Assembly: GCF_002159645.1 (NCBI RefSeq) | Contig: NZ_NFJB01000007.1 | Coordinates: forward strand, 1 to 64,000 | DNA length: 64,000 nt | Direction: 5' to 3' | Source: Parabacteroides sp. An277 | GTDB taxonomy: Bacteria > Bacteroidota > Bacteroidia > Bacteroidales > Tannerellaceae | In this document: piece after piece, positions 43,954 through 56,500 of the stretch | Layout of the letters: every line of letters starts with the position of its first letter | Numbering within the stretch: position 1 is the stretch's first letter | Notes under the pieces: model-generated | The model's input: only the letters and a program-made list of their open reading frames with translations | What the model was told of the DNA's origin: nothing | Database searches by the model: none | Translations under genes and position numbers: made by a program

Positions 43954-45507
43954 TTATTTGTCATATTCACATACTACGCGGAAACCAATCCCCTTCACGT
44001 CCGAATACCACCAGATACTCTTCGGCTGCTGCGGGTCAGTCTTCAGCCAAGCCTCATGCTGGGTATGGGAGCGGGCCGCGCAACGGACATCCGCCGCATC
44101 GGAATCATAAAAACCTCCGCGCACTACCCATTCTTCACCTGTTGTGCAAATCGGGTCGATAACATCTCCGTCTGTCCCATATCCTTCCGGATTATATTTA
44201 TCCGCACAATACTCCATGACGTTTCCCAACATATTCTTCAATCCGAACGGATTCGCTTTCACCGCCGAAGGTTCCTGCGTCCTTCCTCCGCTGTTCTTTG
44301 CATAAATCACATAAGAAGAAATGCTATCCGTCTCCGCATCGAAGAACTTACGCCAGAAACCCTGGTCGGAGAAGTCTTTCGGATTGCCAGCAAAGAAATA
44401 GGGCGTCTCGCTTCCTCCTCGCGCGGCATATTCCCATTCAGCCTCGGTCGGGAGGCGATATTTCTTGCCTGTCTTCTTCGACAACCACTGGCAGAAGGTC
44501 TCGGCGGCGTAATGCGTCATGGTGATGGCCGGCCGCTCGCCACTTCCCCACCCTTGGTCCGGGAAACCGAACGGAGGCGTAGGTCCGGAAATAGCATCCA
44601 CCTCCGGATTGCTGTTGTTGGCGTAAACTACCTCCGGCGGTGTGCGCCCTTCGCTCATCGTCTGCGAGAAGAAAGCCCAATACTGATCCCAGGTAACCTC
44701 TACCTCGGCCATAAAGAAAGGCGATATCGTCACGTTCCGCACAGGCGATTCATCCGGCTGATGAAAGGGTTCGCTGGCCGGACTTCCCATCTGGAAGGTA
44801 CCGCCTGGGATAGCCACCATATTAAAAGAAACCATCGTGCCCGGAATCTGTTCCCGGAAATTCGCGAAGGAGGTAATCGGAGTAGATGTTTTATAATAAA
44901 GACTGGTATCGACCACAGCATTGGCCCGTTGGTTCGGTATGCCCGCCATGCGCGAATGGGCGTAATTGGGATTGTAATGCCCGGCGTCGAGGTGGCAGCT
45001 GATACACTGGAGATCCAGTTTCTTTTCGTTCTCTTCATAATAGAGGTGGGCAGTGATGCCATCGTCTGTAATACCCTCGGGGAAAAGGTTCTGATGACAG
45101 TCCAGGCAAGATTCGTTCGGGATGTACGTCACGGCCTGTTCCAATTCTGACTTCTGGTCCCAATGGAAATCCGCGCTATCTTTCACTAAATATCCCCATA
45201 CATCTTTCAGTCCTAACTTCAGCTTGGCGGAATAGTGCGCCCATGTATCGGACTGGGGAGGAAGATGGCAAGCCACGCAATGCGTCGTAACACCACTCCC
45301 ATTATTGACATGCTTCGAAAGTTTCCAACTATCCTGTACGTGCGGATGGACATGGCACATCATACAAGACTCGTCTGTCGAGAAATAGACAGACGTCTTA
45401 TAAGCCCCTCCTACGATACCGGCTCCTATCACCAAGCCAACCAGCAACCAGAAGGACTTCTTTTGGTAAAAATGCTGCTTCTTTTCTGAGTACGAATGAT
45501 AACTCAT
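43954..45507 (-). CDS. NapC/NrfH-like tetraheme cytochrome fused to a SUMF1 (FGE-type) domain
   Basis: 517 residues. One N-terminal membrane anchor (about 19-35) is followed by four CXXCH haem motifs: CMMCH 48-52, CVACH 77-81, CLDCH 134-138 and CISCH 168-172. This is the NapC/NirT/NrfH plan of a quinol-oxidising periplasmic cytochrome. From about 228 to the end is a SUMF1 domain: MVAIPGGTFQMGSP, RLPTEAEWEYAARGG, NVMEYC, WVVRGGFYDSDAADVRC and GFRVVCEY. SUMF1 relatives include formylglycine-generating and SUMF1-type oxidase proteins. No NrfA or NapA partner is nearby. It leads the five-gene operon. Confidence 0.9.
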   Translation of the reverse strand: MSYHSYSEKKQHFYQKKSFWLLVGLVIGAGIVGGAYKTSVYFSTDESCMMCHVHPHVQDSWKLSKHVNNGSGVTTHCVACHLPPQSDTWAHYSAKLKLGLKDVWGYLVKDSADFHWDQKSELEQAVTYIPNESCLDCHQNLFPEGITDDGITAHLYYEENEKKLDLQCISCHLDAGHYNPNYAHSRMAGIPNQRANAVVDTSLYYKTSTPITSFANFREQIPGTMVSFNMVAIPGGTFQMGSPASEPFHQPDESPVRNVTISPFFMAEVEVTWDQYWAFFSQTMSEGRTPPEVVYANNSNPEVDAISGPTPPFGFPDQGWGSGERPAITMTHYAAETFCQWLSKKTGKKYRLPTEAEWEYAARGGSETPYFFAGNPKDFSDQGFWRKFFDAETDSISSYVIYAKNSGGRTQEPSAVKANPFGLKNMLGNVMEYCADKYNPEGYGTDGDVIDPICTTGEEWVVRGGFYDSDAADVRCAARSHTQHEAWLKTDPQQPKSIWWYSDVKGIGFRVVCEYDK

Positions 45508-45649
45508 CTCTAATCCGTATTAATATGGTATTTTGTTAAGTCTTAAATCGCGGTAAAAGTACTACTTTCTGGTAAAGGAAAACTATATTATGGGAAATTT
45601 AACACATCGACTAACTTTTGCAACTGGATTCCTACGGGATGAGGTTTCG

Positions 45650-45753
45650 GACAATGACCGAAAGTTTACCATGATAAATAAATCCACCTCGAAACTTACA
45701 ATGGCGACAGTTCGCTGGTAGTAGAATATCCGGAGTTAATTACCGCGGGGTAA
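45650..45753 (+). pseudogene. Remnant of a DUF6261/Ig-type protein gene
   Basis: The last 66 bases (45688-45753) align without gaps to the end of the gene at 23746-24828, with 49 of 66 identical. Translated, LETYNGDSSLVVEYPELITA ends at a stop, against IETYDGGSPLVVEYPEPITL in the intact protein. Just upstream, TTTACCATG also matches, but a stretch is missing and TAA interrupts the frame. Further upstream the similarity fades. This is a truncated, dead copy. Confidence 0.75.
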
Positions 45754-45764
45754 TTGATAAATAG

Positions 45765-45808
45765 AAGGGGTGGTTGCTAATAGGAAAACCCAAGCGACCG
45801 CCCCTTTT
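45765..45808. terminator. Hairpin after the remnant
   Basis: AAGGGGTGGTTGCT pairs with AGCGACCGCCCCTT (with two G-U pairs on one strand), followed by TT and a T-rich stretch on the plus strand. It may be the old terminator of the dead gene and can also serve lacZ on the minus strand. Confidence 0.65.
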
Positions 45809-45839
45809 CATTATTCATTTTTTAATTGTCAATTGCCCA

Positions 45840-48944
<3,105 letters not shown>

Positions 48945-48979
48945 TTATAAATCCTTGATAATACAGTTATAAAATCGGA

Positions 48980-48987
48980 CAAATATA
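48980..48987 (-). promoter_or_regulatory. -7 box of the beta-galactosidase gene
   Basis: TATATTTG on the minus strand fits TAnnTTTG, 47 bases before the start codon. Confidence 0.6.
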
Positions 48988-49036
48988 GGTATATTTTCTG
49001 GGACAATCAACTGTTCAAATCCAAAAAGTCCATAAA

Positions 49037-49067
49037 AAAAGGATACACCTTTGCGGCATATCCTTTT
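49037..49067 (-). terminator. Terminator of the ferritin gene
   Basis: AAAAGGATA (49037-49045) pairs with TATCCTTTT (49059-49067). The U-rich tail on the minus strand lies 25 bases after the ferritin stop codon. Confidence 0.8.
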
Positions 49068-49091
49068 CCTTCATTATTTAATCTCTTGATT

Positions 49092-49577
49092 TTATTCGCG
49101 TTTACCCAACTTATGGTCGATGATACCATAGTGATGATCACCATAATTTTTCAAATCATCCAAGATACCTTTTGCCGTTGCTTCTTCTTCTACTTGTTCA
49201 CGAACAAAGTCGAACAAGAAAGCACGAGCTGCATGGTCTTTATCTTCTTCGGCAATATTCAACATATTATCAATCAATTCAGAAACATGTTTCTCATGAT
49301 TATATACATGTTCAAATACTTCTACAGGAGAACCCCATGCCGTCGGAACCACATTTACCTGTCCAATAGCAATATCACCACCTCGTTCGATAGTGAAATT
49401 AATCATCTTACGGGCATGGTCTAATTCCTCTTGAGCTTGCTTTTCCATCCAGCTGGCAAAACCATTCAAAGCCTCCTTTTTGAAATAAACAGCCATCGAA
49501 AGATATAAATTAGCCGACCACATTTCGGCATTTACCTGTGCGTTGAACGCTTCTGATAATTTAGTACTTAATGTCAT
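49092..49577 (-). CDS. ftnA: Bacterial ferritin
   Basis: 161 residues forming the 24-mer iron storage shell. Ferroxidase ligands are visible: Glu in VNAEMWSANLYLSM, Glu and His in QEELDHARK, and Glu residues in DFVREQVEEEA. It oxidises Fe2+ and stores ferric iron, limiting Fenton damage. The non-haem FtnA type is indicated by length and the absence of a haem-ligating Met at the BfrA position. It is monocistronic with a terminator at 49037-49067. Confidence 0.95.
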   Translation of the reverse strand: MTLSTKLSEAFNAQVNAEMWSANLYLSMAVYFKKEALNGFASWMEKQAQEELDHARKMINFTIERGGDIAIGQVNVVPTAWGSPVEVFEHVYNHEKHVSELIDNMLNIAEEDKDHAARAFLFDFVREQVEEEATAKGILDDLKNYGDHHYGIIDHKLGKRE

Positions 49578-49656
49578 AATTCTTTTCCTTTTTAAAATTC
49601 ATCATTTCTGCCTATGTCCTTACAAAAACTAAGCCAAACCCAGACGAAAGTCAGAC

Positions 49657-51363
49657 TTATTTTCGATAATCCGCCAATTCGTCAGCTTGGAACTTACGTA
49701 TGAAGTTGAAGTGCTTCTCTACTTCCGCTTCGGCATAGTTCACATAGACATGAGCTGACTTAGAGAATAACTCCGGTGCCCTTGTCGCATCCTGAATCAG
49801 GAGATGAGACATAATGTTAACGGCTGCCATCTCCATCAAACGGCGTGCTACGAAGTCTTGTAGCTCTTGATTTTGAGCAGCTTTAACTGCATTAGTACAA
49901 GCTTCAAACTTACGTGTCATCTCTTTCACGCGCTCCATCAAACCTCCCATTTCCGGTGAGCAAGGAATCAATTCATAATCATGCAACGTAGATGCATAAG
50001 CACCATTCGTAACATAACGGATAGCCGCAACCGTCTGAAGCTGAGTCGTTCCCTCATAAATACTGGTAATACGCGCATCCCGATAAATACGCTGGCAAGC
50101 ATACTCCATCATGAAACCCGAACCGCCATGTACCTGAATGCAATCATACGCATTCTGGTTAGCATATTCCGAATTCATACCTTTAGCCAAGGGGGTGAAG
50201 CTATCTGCCAATTTAGCATACATCTTTTGCTCCTTACGCTCTTCAGGTGTCAGTTTACGTTCACGTGCGATGTCATCCAACGCTTTATAAATATCCACAT
50301 AGCGAGCAGTCTGATAAAGCAATGCACGACCAGCATCCAACTTTGCCTTGATAGATGCCAACATGTCATATACAGCTGGAAATTCGATAATCGCCTTACC
50401 GAATTGTTTACGTTCTTTGGCATATGCAAAGGCTTCATTGTATGCAGCCTGACTTAATCCAACCGACTGAGCAGCAATACCCAAACGAGCGCCATTCATC
50501 AATGCCATGACATATTTAATCAATCCCAACTTACGTTCGCCACATAATTCAGCCTTGGCATTCTTATAAACCAGCTCGCAGGTAGGCGAACCGTGAATAC
50601 CCAATTTATTCTCGATGCGACGGACATTCACACCACCGTCACGTTTATCATAAATGAACATCGAAAGACCGCGACCATCATGCGTACCCTCTTCCGAACG
50701 AGCCAACACCAGATGTAAATCGGCATCACCATTCGTAATGAAGCGCTTTACGCCATTCAAACGCCAGCAATTGTTGGCTTCATCATAAGTGGCCTTCAAC
50801 ATAACGCTCTGGAGGTCTGAACCAGCATCCGGCTCAGTTAAGTCCATTGACATCGTCTCTCCGGCACAAATACGCGGGATGAAACGGCTATGTTGGTCCT
50901 CGTTACCAAATTCATACAGCGTCTCAATGCAATCTTGCAAAGACCAAATATTACCAAACCCGGCATCTGCAGCAGCCACGATTTCGGCACACATCGTATA
51001 AGGTGTAATTGGAAAGTTCAATCCTCCGAAACGGCGCGGCATTGTCATGCCATTCAATCCTGCCTTCACCATCGTATCGAGATTCTGCTTCGTTCCGGAA
51101 GCATACTCAACTCGTCCGTTCGCGCAATGCGGACCCTCTTCATCCACGCTTTCCGCATTAGCCGCAATCACATCGGCCGTAATCTCTCCAGTTATTTCCA
51201 ACACTTTATCATACGAGTCCATGGCGTCGGCATAATCTTGCGGCGCATAATCGAACTCCTCTTTATCTCGGTACCCACGCTCTTTCAGTTCGCAGATACG
51301 TTCCATCATCGGGTTATTCAAGTGATACTTGAGTTCCGGTACGTCTGTATAGTAATTACTCAT
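49657..51363 (-). CDS. Acyl-CoA dehydrogenase family protein
   Basis: 568 residues, longer than the 380-residue classical enzymes because of an extra C-terminal helical domain (about 450-568). The core has SMDLTEPDAGSDLQ and the C-terminal signature around YACQRIYRDARITSIYEGTT, with Glu in the position of the catalytic base. It reduces FAD with acyl-CoA and passes electrons to the EtfAB encoded just upstream. The start is two bases after the etfA stop. Substrate chain length unknown. Confidence 0.93.
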   Translation of the reverse strand: MSNYYTDVPELKYHLNNPMMERICELKERGYRDKEEFDYAPQDYADAMDSYDKVLEITGEITADVIAANAESVDEEGPHCANGRVEYASGTKQNLDTMVKAGLNGMTMPRRFGGLNFPITPYTMCAEIVAAADAGFGNIWSLQDCIETLYEFGNEDQHSRFIPRICAGETMSMDLTEPDAGSDLQSVMLKATYDEANNCWRLNGVKRFITNGDADLHLVLARSEEGTHDGRGLSMFIYDKRDGGVNVRRIENKLGIHGSPTCELVYKNAKAELCGERKLGLIKYVMALMNGARLGIAAQSVGLSQAAYNEAFAYAKERKQFGKAIIEFPAVYDMLASIKAKLDAGRALLYQTARYVDIYKALDDIARERKLTPEERKEQKMYAKLADSFTPLAKGMNSEYANQNAYDCIQVHGGSGFMMEYACQRIYRDARITSIYEGTTQLQTVAAIRYVTNGAYASTLHDYELIPCSPEMGGLMERVKEMTRKFEACTNAVKAAQNQELQDFVARRLMEMAAVNIMSHLLIQDATRAPELFSKSAHVYVNYAEAEVEKHFNFIRKFQADELADYRK

Positions 51364-51364
51364 C

Positions 51365-52384
51365 TTATTTGCTATTCTTCTTATAATATTTAATCATCTT
51401 CGGAATCACTTCCTCTACCGTCCCATTGATTACATAATCGGCAATCGTATTGATAGGAGCATTCGGGTCGTTATTTACCGAAATTATAATACCGGCGTCT
51501 TGCATACCGGCGATATGTTGGATTTGTCCGGAGATACCGCAAGCGATATAAAGTTTCGGACGAACCGTCACGCCTGTTTGTCCGATTTGGCGGTCATGTT
51601 CACAGAACCCGGCATCCACGGCGGCACGGCTGGCACCTACTTCAGCGTGAAGTTCCTTGGCTAATTCAAAGAGCATATCGAAACCCTCTTTCGAGCCCAT
51701 GCCGTAACCTCCGGCTATCACGATAGGCGCGCCCTTCAAGTTATGTTTTGCCTTTTCTACATGGCGGTCGATTACCTTTACTACATAATCCGTTTCAGGA
51801 ACATACTTGGCTACATCATGTCGAACGACTTCCCCTTGGTAGTTGGCATCAAGGATTTCTTTTTTCATGACACCTTCACGCACGGTAGCCATCTGCGGGC
51901 GATGTTCCGGGTTGATAATCGTAGCGACAATATTTCCTCCGAAGGCAGGGCGGATTTGATAAAGCAGATTCTCGTAGGTCTTGCCGACCTTCTTGTCTTC
52001 ATGCGAGCCGATTTCCAGCGAAGTACAATCAGCCGTTAATCCACTGGTCAAAGCTGAAGATACACGCGGACCCAAGTCGCGCCCAATCACCGTGGCACCC
52101 ATCAGGCAAATCTGCGGCTTCTCCTCTTTGAAGAGGTTAATCAATATCGAAGCATGGGGTAAAGTCGTATAGGGGAACAGTCCCGGCGCATCAAAAACGT
52201 GCACCTTATCCACACCGTACGGCAATACCTGTGTTTCTACGCCTTCCAATCCGCTCCCTGCCACGATGGCTTCCAGTTGGCATCCCAATTCGTTTGCCAA
52301 TTTCCGTCCTTTCGTCAGGAGTTCCAAACTTACATCGGCTACGGTCGTGCCTTCCAGTTCGCAATATACAAATACGTTGTTCAT
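51365..52384 (-). CDS. etfA: Electron transfer flavoprotein alpha subunit
   Basis: 339 residues. Carries the FAD of the Etf heterodimer, here probably the partner of the acyl-CoA dehydrogenase two bases downstream. The C-terminal signature is LYIACGISGQIQHIAGMQDA with INTIADYVINGTVEEVIPK; the preceding GASRAAVDAGF and GQTGVTV also line the FAD site. It is 14 bases after etfB. Confidence 0.95.
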   Translation of the reverse strand: MNNVFVYCELEGTTVADVSLELLTKGRKLANELGCQLEAIVAGSGLEGVETQVLPYGVDKVHVFDAPGLFPYTTLPHASILINLFKEEKPQICLMGATVIGRDLGPRVSSALTSGLTADCTSLEIGSHEDKKVGKTYENLLYQIRPAFGGNIVATIINPEHRPQMATVREGVMKKEILDANYQGEVVRHDVAKYVPETDYVVKVIDRHVEKAKHNLKGAPIVIAGGYGMGSKEGFDMLFELAKELHAEVGASRAAVDAGFCEHDRQIGQTGVTVRPKLYIACGISGQIQHIAGMQDAGIIISVNNDPNAPINTIADYVINGTVEEVIPKMIKYYKKNSK

Positions 52385-52398
52385 GTTTCCTCCTTGTT

Positions 52399-53274
52399 TT
52401 ATCCAATCGTATGATTAGCCAATAGTTCGACAATCAAGTTTTCTACATCCGCGTCCGAACCCGTCAGTGTTTTGCTTTCTTTGGTTTGGAACACAATATT
52501 CTGGATGGCCTTCACCTTCGTAGGCGAACCACTGAGGCCGCATTGCTGCACATCACCATCCACATCTTTCACGCTCCATTCTTGGATATTCAGGTAGGGG
52601 CGCTTCTCGTATAGCTCGGCATAGGGCAGTTCGGCCGGACGTTCCTGCTGTCCCAGGGCGCGTTTGTATTTCTGCACCCATTTTGCATTACGCGGACGGC
52701 AAGGAGCTGCCGAGCCATTCACTGTGATGACGATAGGCAACGGTCCTTCCACCGTCTCCACACCGCCTTCGATATGTCGCTTCACTGTGATTTTCTGCTG
52801 GGCTTCATCTACTTGCAAGATTTCTTCGGCATATGTGATTTGCGCCAGGCCCAACTTCTCGGCCACTTGCGGACCCACTTGCGCCGTATCGCCATCGATA
52901 GCTTGACGTCCGCCGATGATGATATCATACGCTCCGATTTTCCGGATAGCCGTAGCCAACGCATACGAGGTTGCCAGCGTGTCGGCGCCGGCAAAGGCGC
53001 GGTCTGTCAGGAGGTAACCGCCGTCTGCCCCGCGATATAACCCTTCGCGGATGATTTCGGCCGCGCGGCCCGGTCCCATCGTTAATAATGTAACTGTCGA
53101 TCCCGGATGGGTATCTTTCAGGCGCAAAGCCTGTTCCAACGCATTCAGGTCTTCCGGATTGAAGATGGCAGGAAGCGCGGCTCGGTTAATCGTCCCGTCC
53201 TCCTTCATCGCGTCTTTTCCCACGTTCCGCGTATCCGGAACCTGCTTCGCCAATACAATAATTCTTAAACTCAT
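52399..53274 (-). CDS. etfB: Electron transfer flavoprotein beta subunit
   Basis: 291 residues from the ATG at 53272-53274 (MSLRIIVLAKQVPDTRNVG). The open frame continues another 94 codons upstream, but that part crosses the promoter at 53310-53317 and the 21-bp array H and is low-complexity, so it is not coding. Typical EtfB parts include IIGGRQAIDGDTAQVGPQVAE and GPLPIVITVNGSAAPCRPRN. It leads the etfB-etfA-ACAD operon. Confidence 0.94.
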   Translation of the reverse strand: MSLRIIVLAKQVPDTRNVGKDAMKEDGTINRAALPAIFNPEDLNALEQALRLKDTHPGSTVTLLTMGPGRAAEIIREGLYRGADGGYLLTDRAFAGADTLATSYALATAIRKIGAYDIIIGGRQAIDGDTAQVGPQVAEKLGLAQITYAEEILQVDEAQQKITVKRHIEGGVETVEGPLPIVITVNGSAAPCRPRNAKWVQKYKRALGQQERPAELPYAELYEKRPYLNIQEWSVKDVDGDVQQCGLSGSPTKVKAIQNIVFQTKESKTLTGSDADVENLIVELLANHTIG

Positions 53275-53309
53275 CTTTATCGGATTTATTTCTAATTTTC
53301 TTACGCTTG

Positions 53310-53317
53310 CAAAAGTA
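53310..53317 (-). promoter_or_regulatory. -7 box of the etfB operon
   Basis: TACTTTTG on the minus strand, 35 bases before the chosen etfB start, matches the -7 consensus and decides against the long reading frame. Confidence 0.7.
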
Positions 53318-53437
53318 GTTATTAAATGGAAATATACCAGCAAAGAGGGCGAAAAAATCGCAAAAGAAAAACCATTCTCCTCCTCCCAAAACTTAGAAAC
53401 GCCCGACACAAAACCCGAAACATCCGACCTAATCTCT

Positions 53438-53521
53438 ATCTTTAGGCTAAAGATACATATCTTTAAGTTGCAGATACGTATCTTTAGGCTGCATATATAT
53501 ATCTTTAGCCTAAAGATAGAG
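53438..53521. repeat. 21-bp tandem array H (four copies) upstream of etfB
   Basis: ATCTTTA recurs at 53438, 53459, 53480 and 53501, exactly 21 bases apart. The best unit, ATCTTTAGCCTAAAGAT, is a perfect eight-base inverted repeat around one base. 21 bp is two helical turns, about half the period of the other arrays. It lies about 120 bases upstream of the etfB -7 box and about 70 bases past the helicase stop. Confidence 0.92.
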
Positions 53522-53589
53522 ATTTCCTCGAAGGAAAAAAGTTTTCCCCCGGGCACTAATGGGATAAAGTCCTGCTTCTTTTACAATAT

Positions 53590-56500
53590 CTATGGGAGAA
53601 GATCGAAATACCCACCCTGCTCTTTGACAAAGCCAATGAGCTGACGGAAGGTTTCATTGCGTGAAAGGAGGTCGGGATTGCCCACGAGGAAAAGCTGCTC
53701 GCGGGCGCGGGTCAGGGCCACGTTCAGCTTGCGGTCGATTAGGGTACCCTCCTCTTCGAACACATTTCCGGCGAGGAAATCCAGTTGGTAGCCACGCTTC
53801 ACGGTGAATCCATACACAATCACATCCCGTTCGCTTCCCTGGTATCGCTCGACGGTATCAATCGACACGTCCCGCAACGCTTCGATGCCAAACCGCTCTA
53901 TCTCCGAACGAATCACGGCGATTTGATTGCGGTACGGAACGATTACCCCAACCGTCTGTGTCGCCGAAAAAGGCTTTCCGTTTTGCACATAAAGCGACCA
54001 GACGCTCCGTACCAACCGGGCGACCAGACGCGCCTCTGCCCCATTCACTTTGGCGGGCTCGGCACAACGCTCATGCCGTAAAGCGAAAAAGGCCAAACGA
54101 TGGGTAGCCACCAGTTGCTCGATTTCCGACGTTCCCCGGTGTGGGAAATCCAGCTCCCGCAATTGATGCGCCATCGGGACGGGCTTTAATTTGCAACCAT
54201 AAAAGAAAAGATTGGAAAAGAGGCTGACAGCCGGGTGCATACGTCCCTGTTTTTCCATGCAAAAAACAAGCGAGGCATTCCCCTGTTGCAAGCGAAGGAG
54301 GCGTTCGAAGAGCGACTGGCGACAATTCTCCAGGCCGATGGAACGGAGCAACGGCTCGGTCACTTCCGATTCTTTTTCGCTCTGTTGCACCACCGCCGGA
54401 AGCTGTTTATGGTCGCCAATGAGGACAAAGCGGCGGATGGCGTTCTGCTCTCCATGCTTCGCGCTCAAAATGCCGAGCAAATGCGGTTCCAAAATCTGGG
54501 AAGCCTCGTCTACAATTGCCAAAGAAAAGGATTTCAGACTGAAAAGGGCCATTTGGGAACTAAAGGCAGCCGTCGTCCCCACCAGGATGCGCATCTCGCG
54601 GAGCGCGTTTTGGATGTCGGAAAGGCGTGCATAACCTTCCATGCGGTTCCGGAGAAGATAAGGCTTATAAGCGGCATCGCACGAAGCGTCTGTCCCGATG
54701 CGGATAAAATCCAACCCATGCCGGACGAGCTTACTGCAGATTTCATCGACGGCACGATTCGTATACGAGAGCAAAAGGACAGACGCTGTTTCATCTCGAA
54801 GCTCTTCCTGCAAGATGCTCATTAATCCAAAAGAGGTCTTGCCTGTTCCCGGCGGACCAATCAAAAGGAAATAATCTTGTGCCTGTTTTGCCCGGAGCAC
54901 TAGTTCGTTGAACTCCGGACTCTCTCCGCCCAAACTATAATCGCCCATTAGCCGGAGCGACGTGTCTACACGCGGTGCCCGTTGTCCCAAGAGACACATC
55001 CGCCGTTCCTTATGGGCCGAGAGAAAGGCATAGAGTCCTCTATATAATGTGGTATAGGAAGATTCCACGAAATCATGCTCGATAGCCCACCGATACGTAC
55101 TCGGCACGTCGAACACCGCCCGGTTCTTTTGGGGTGCCCGGAGCGAGAGCGTCACCTCGTGGGCCCGCAAATCGCTGAGGCTACAACGAAGCAACAGGGC
55201 ATGACGGACATCCGGTTCCTCTGTAACCGGGTAGGCATAGAGCATCACCACATCCCCTACACGGAAGTTAGGCAGGTCGTTCTCCTCTTCATCCGGGACG
55301 AGGAGCGTCACTTGGTCGATTCCAGTACCCGAAACAGATTCCAATTGTTTCAATTGCAGGCGGTCGAAGATATTTCCTGCTTGTCGTTTCTCATCGAGCG
55401 AAGCATTCCAGAGCGAGGCAAAACCGCTGGCTTCTTGCGTCGCGTTGCCCAATTTGGATAAGATATGTTCCTTCTCGACAAAAGTAAAGAAGCGGTCGAA
55501 GTAGGCGCGCTCCATCTCCGACGCCGTTTGGTACGGACGGAACAGGGCCTGGAGTTGCGGACGAGTGTATTCTTCCCACAACTTGCCCGATACGTTTTTC
55601 ACGTTCAAAGCCTCCGGCGTCAAGGCGTGGAATCTTTTTCCTGCTTCTCCTTCGCCATAGCCTAATTCCAGATGGACAATCTCATTCCGTACCCGGATTG
55701 CTTCAAAAAGCAACTTGGGCGCGGCTCCCTCTTTCAACAAGCCGTCTTCATATTTCGAATAAAGGAGGAAGCAAAGGATTTGCTCGTTGCGCAGTCCGTA
55801 ATTATAATGGAGCAGGGCAAGGTAAAGCAGCATCTGGACATAATGTTTCTCGACGTGACGGTTGGTCAGATACTCTCGTTTGCCCGATTTCTGCTCCATC
55901 AGCACATGCTTGTCCAATTGCAAGAGGTCCATACGTCCTTGGATACCTAACATCTCGGAGACGAACGAAGGTTCCAAGACAATTTGTTCCATGTCGATGC
56001 CCGGTATCCGACAGAATTGTTCCTGTATCATGCGGTGGAGGTTCAGTTGTTGCTTCCGGGCTTCGGTATGGAAGGTCGGGTCCATGTCCGGACAAGTAAC
56101 CAATCCCAGCGGATTGTGTTGGAAGAAACGTTGTACGCTGGCTTTATAGTCTGGCTCGTGCGTCGCTCCGCCATAGATTTCTTCGTCCAAAAGTTGGCTG
56201 GCAAAATTACCCAGCAAGATGGCTTTCGAGTTGGCTGCCGGCTTAATTTTATTCACCAAATAGGTCAACGGCGTCACTCCGTATGTCTCGAAGCAGGCGG
56301 CAATGGAAGAAATATCCAGCAAGAAATCCGGTTCGACGATAATCAACTCCGGGAAATAAACACCCTCCTCCAAGCGTGGATGCACCAGGTTCAGTTGCGT
56401 ATGTGGCGTGAGGAGCTTCCCGATATAATCCCAAGCACCCGAAAAGTTCGTAAAAGCATAACAGGCAGCTATCGTTTCCGATTCCACGCCTACCCTCTTT

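Noticed and set aside
38615-45507. Polysaccharide utilisation locus
   Set aside because: No SusC/SusD pair, hybrid two-component regulator or glycoside hydrolase cluster is present around these genes.
53275-53556. 94-codon N-terminal extension of etfB
   Set aside because: It crosses the -7 box and the 21-bp array and does not resemble EtfB.
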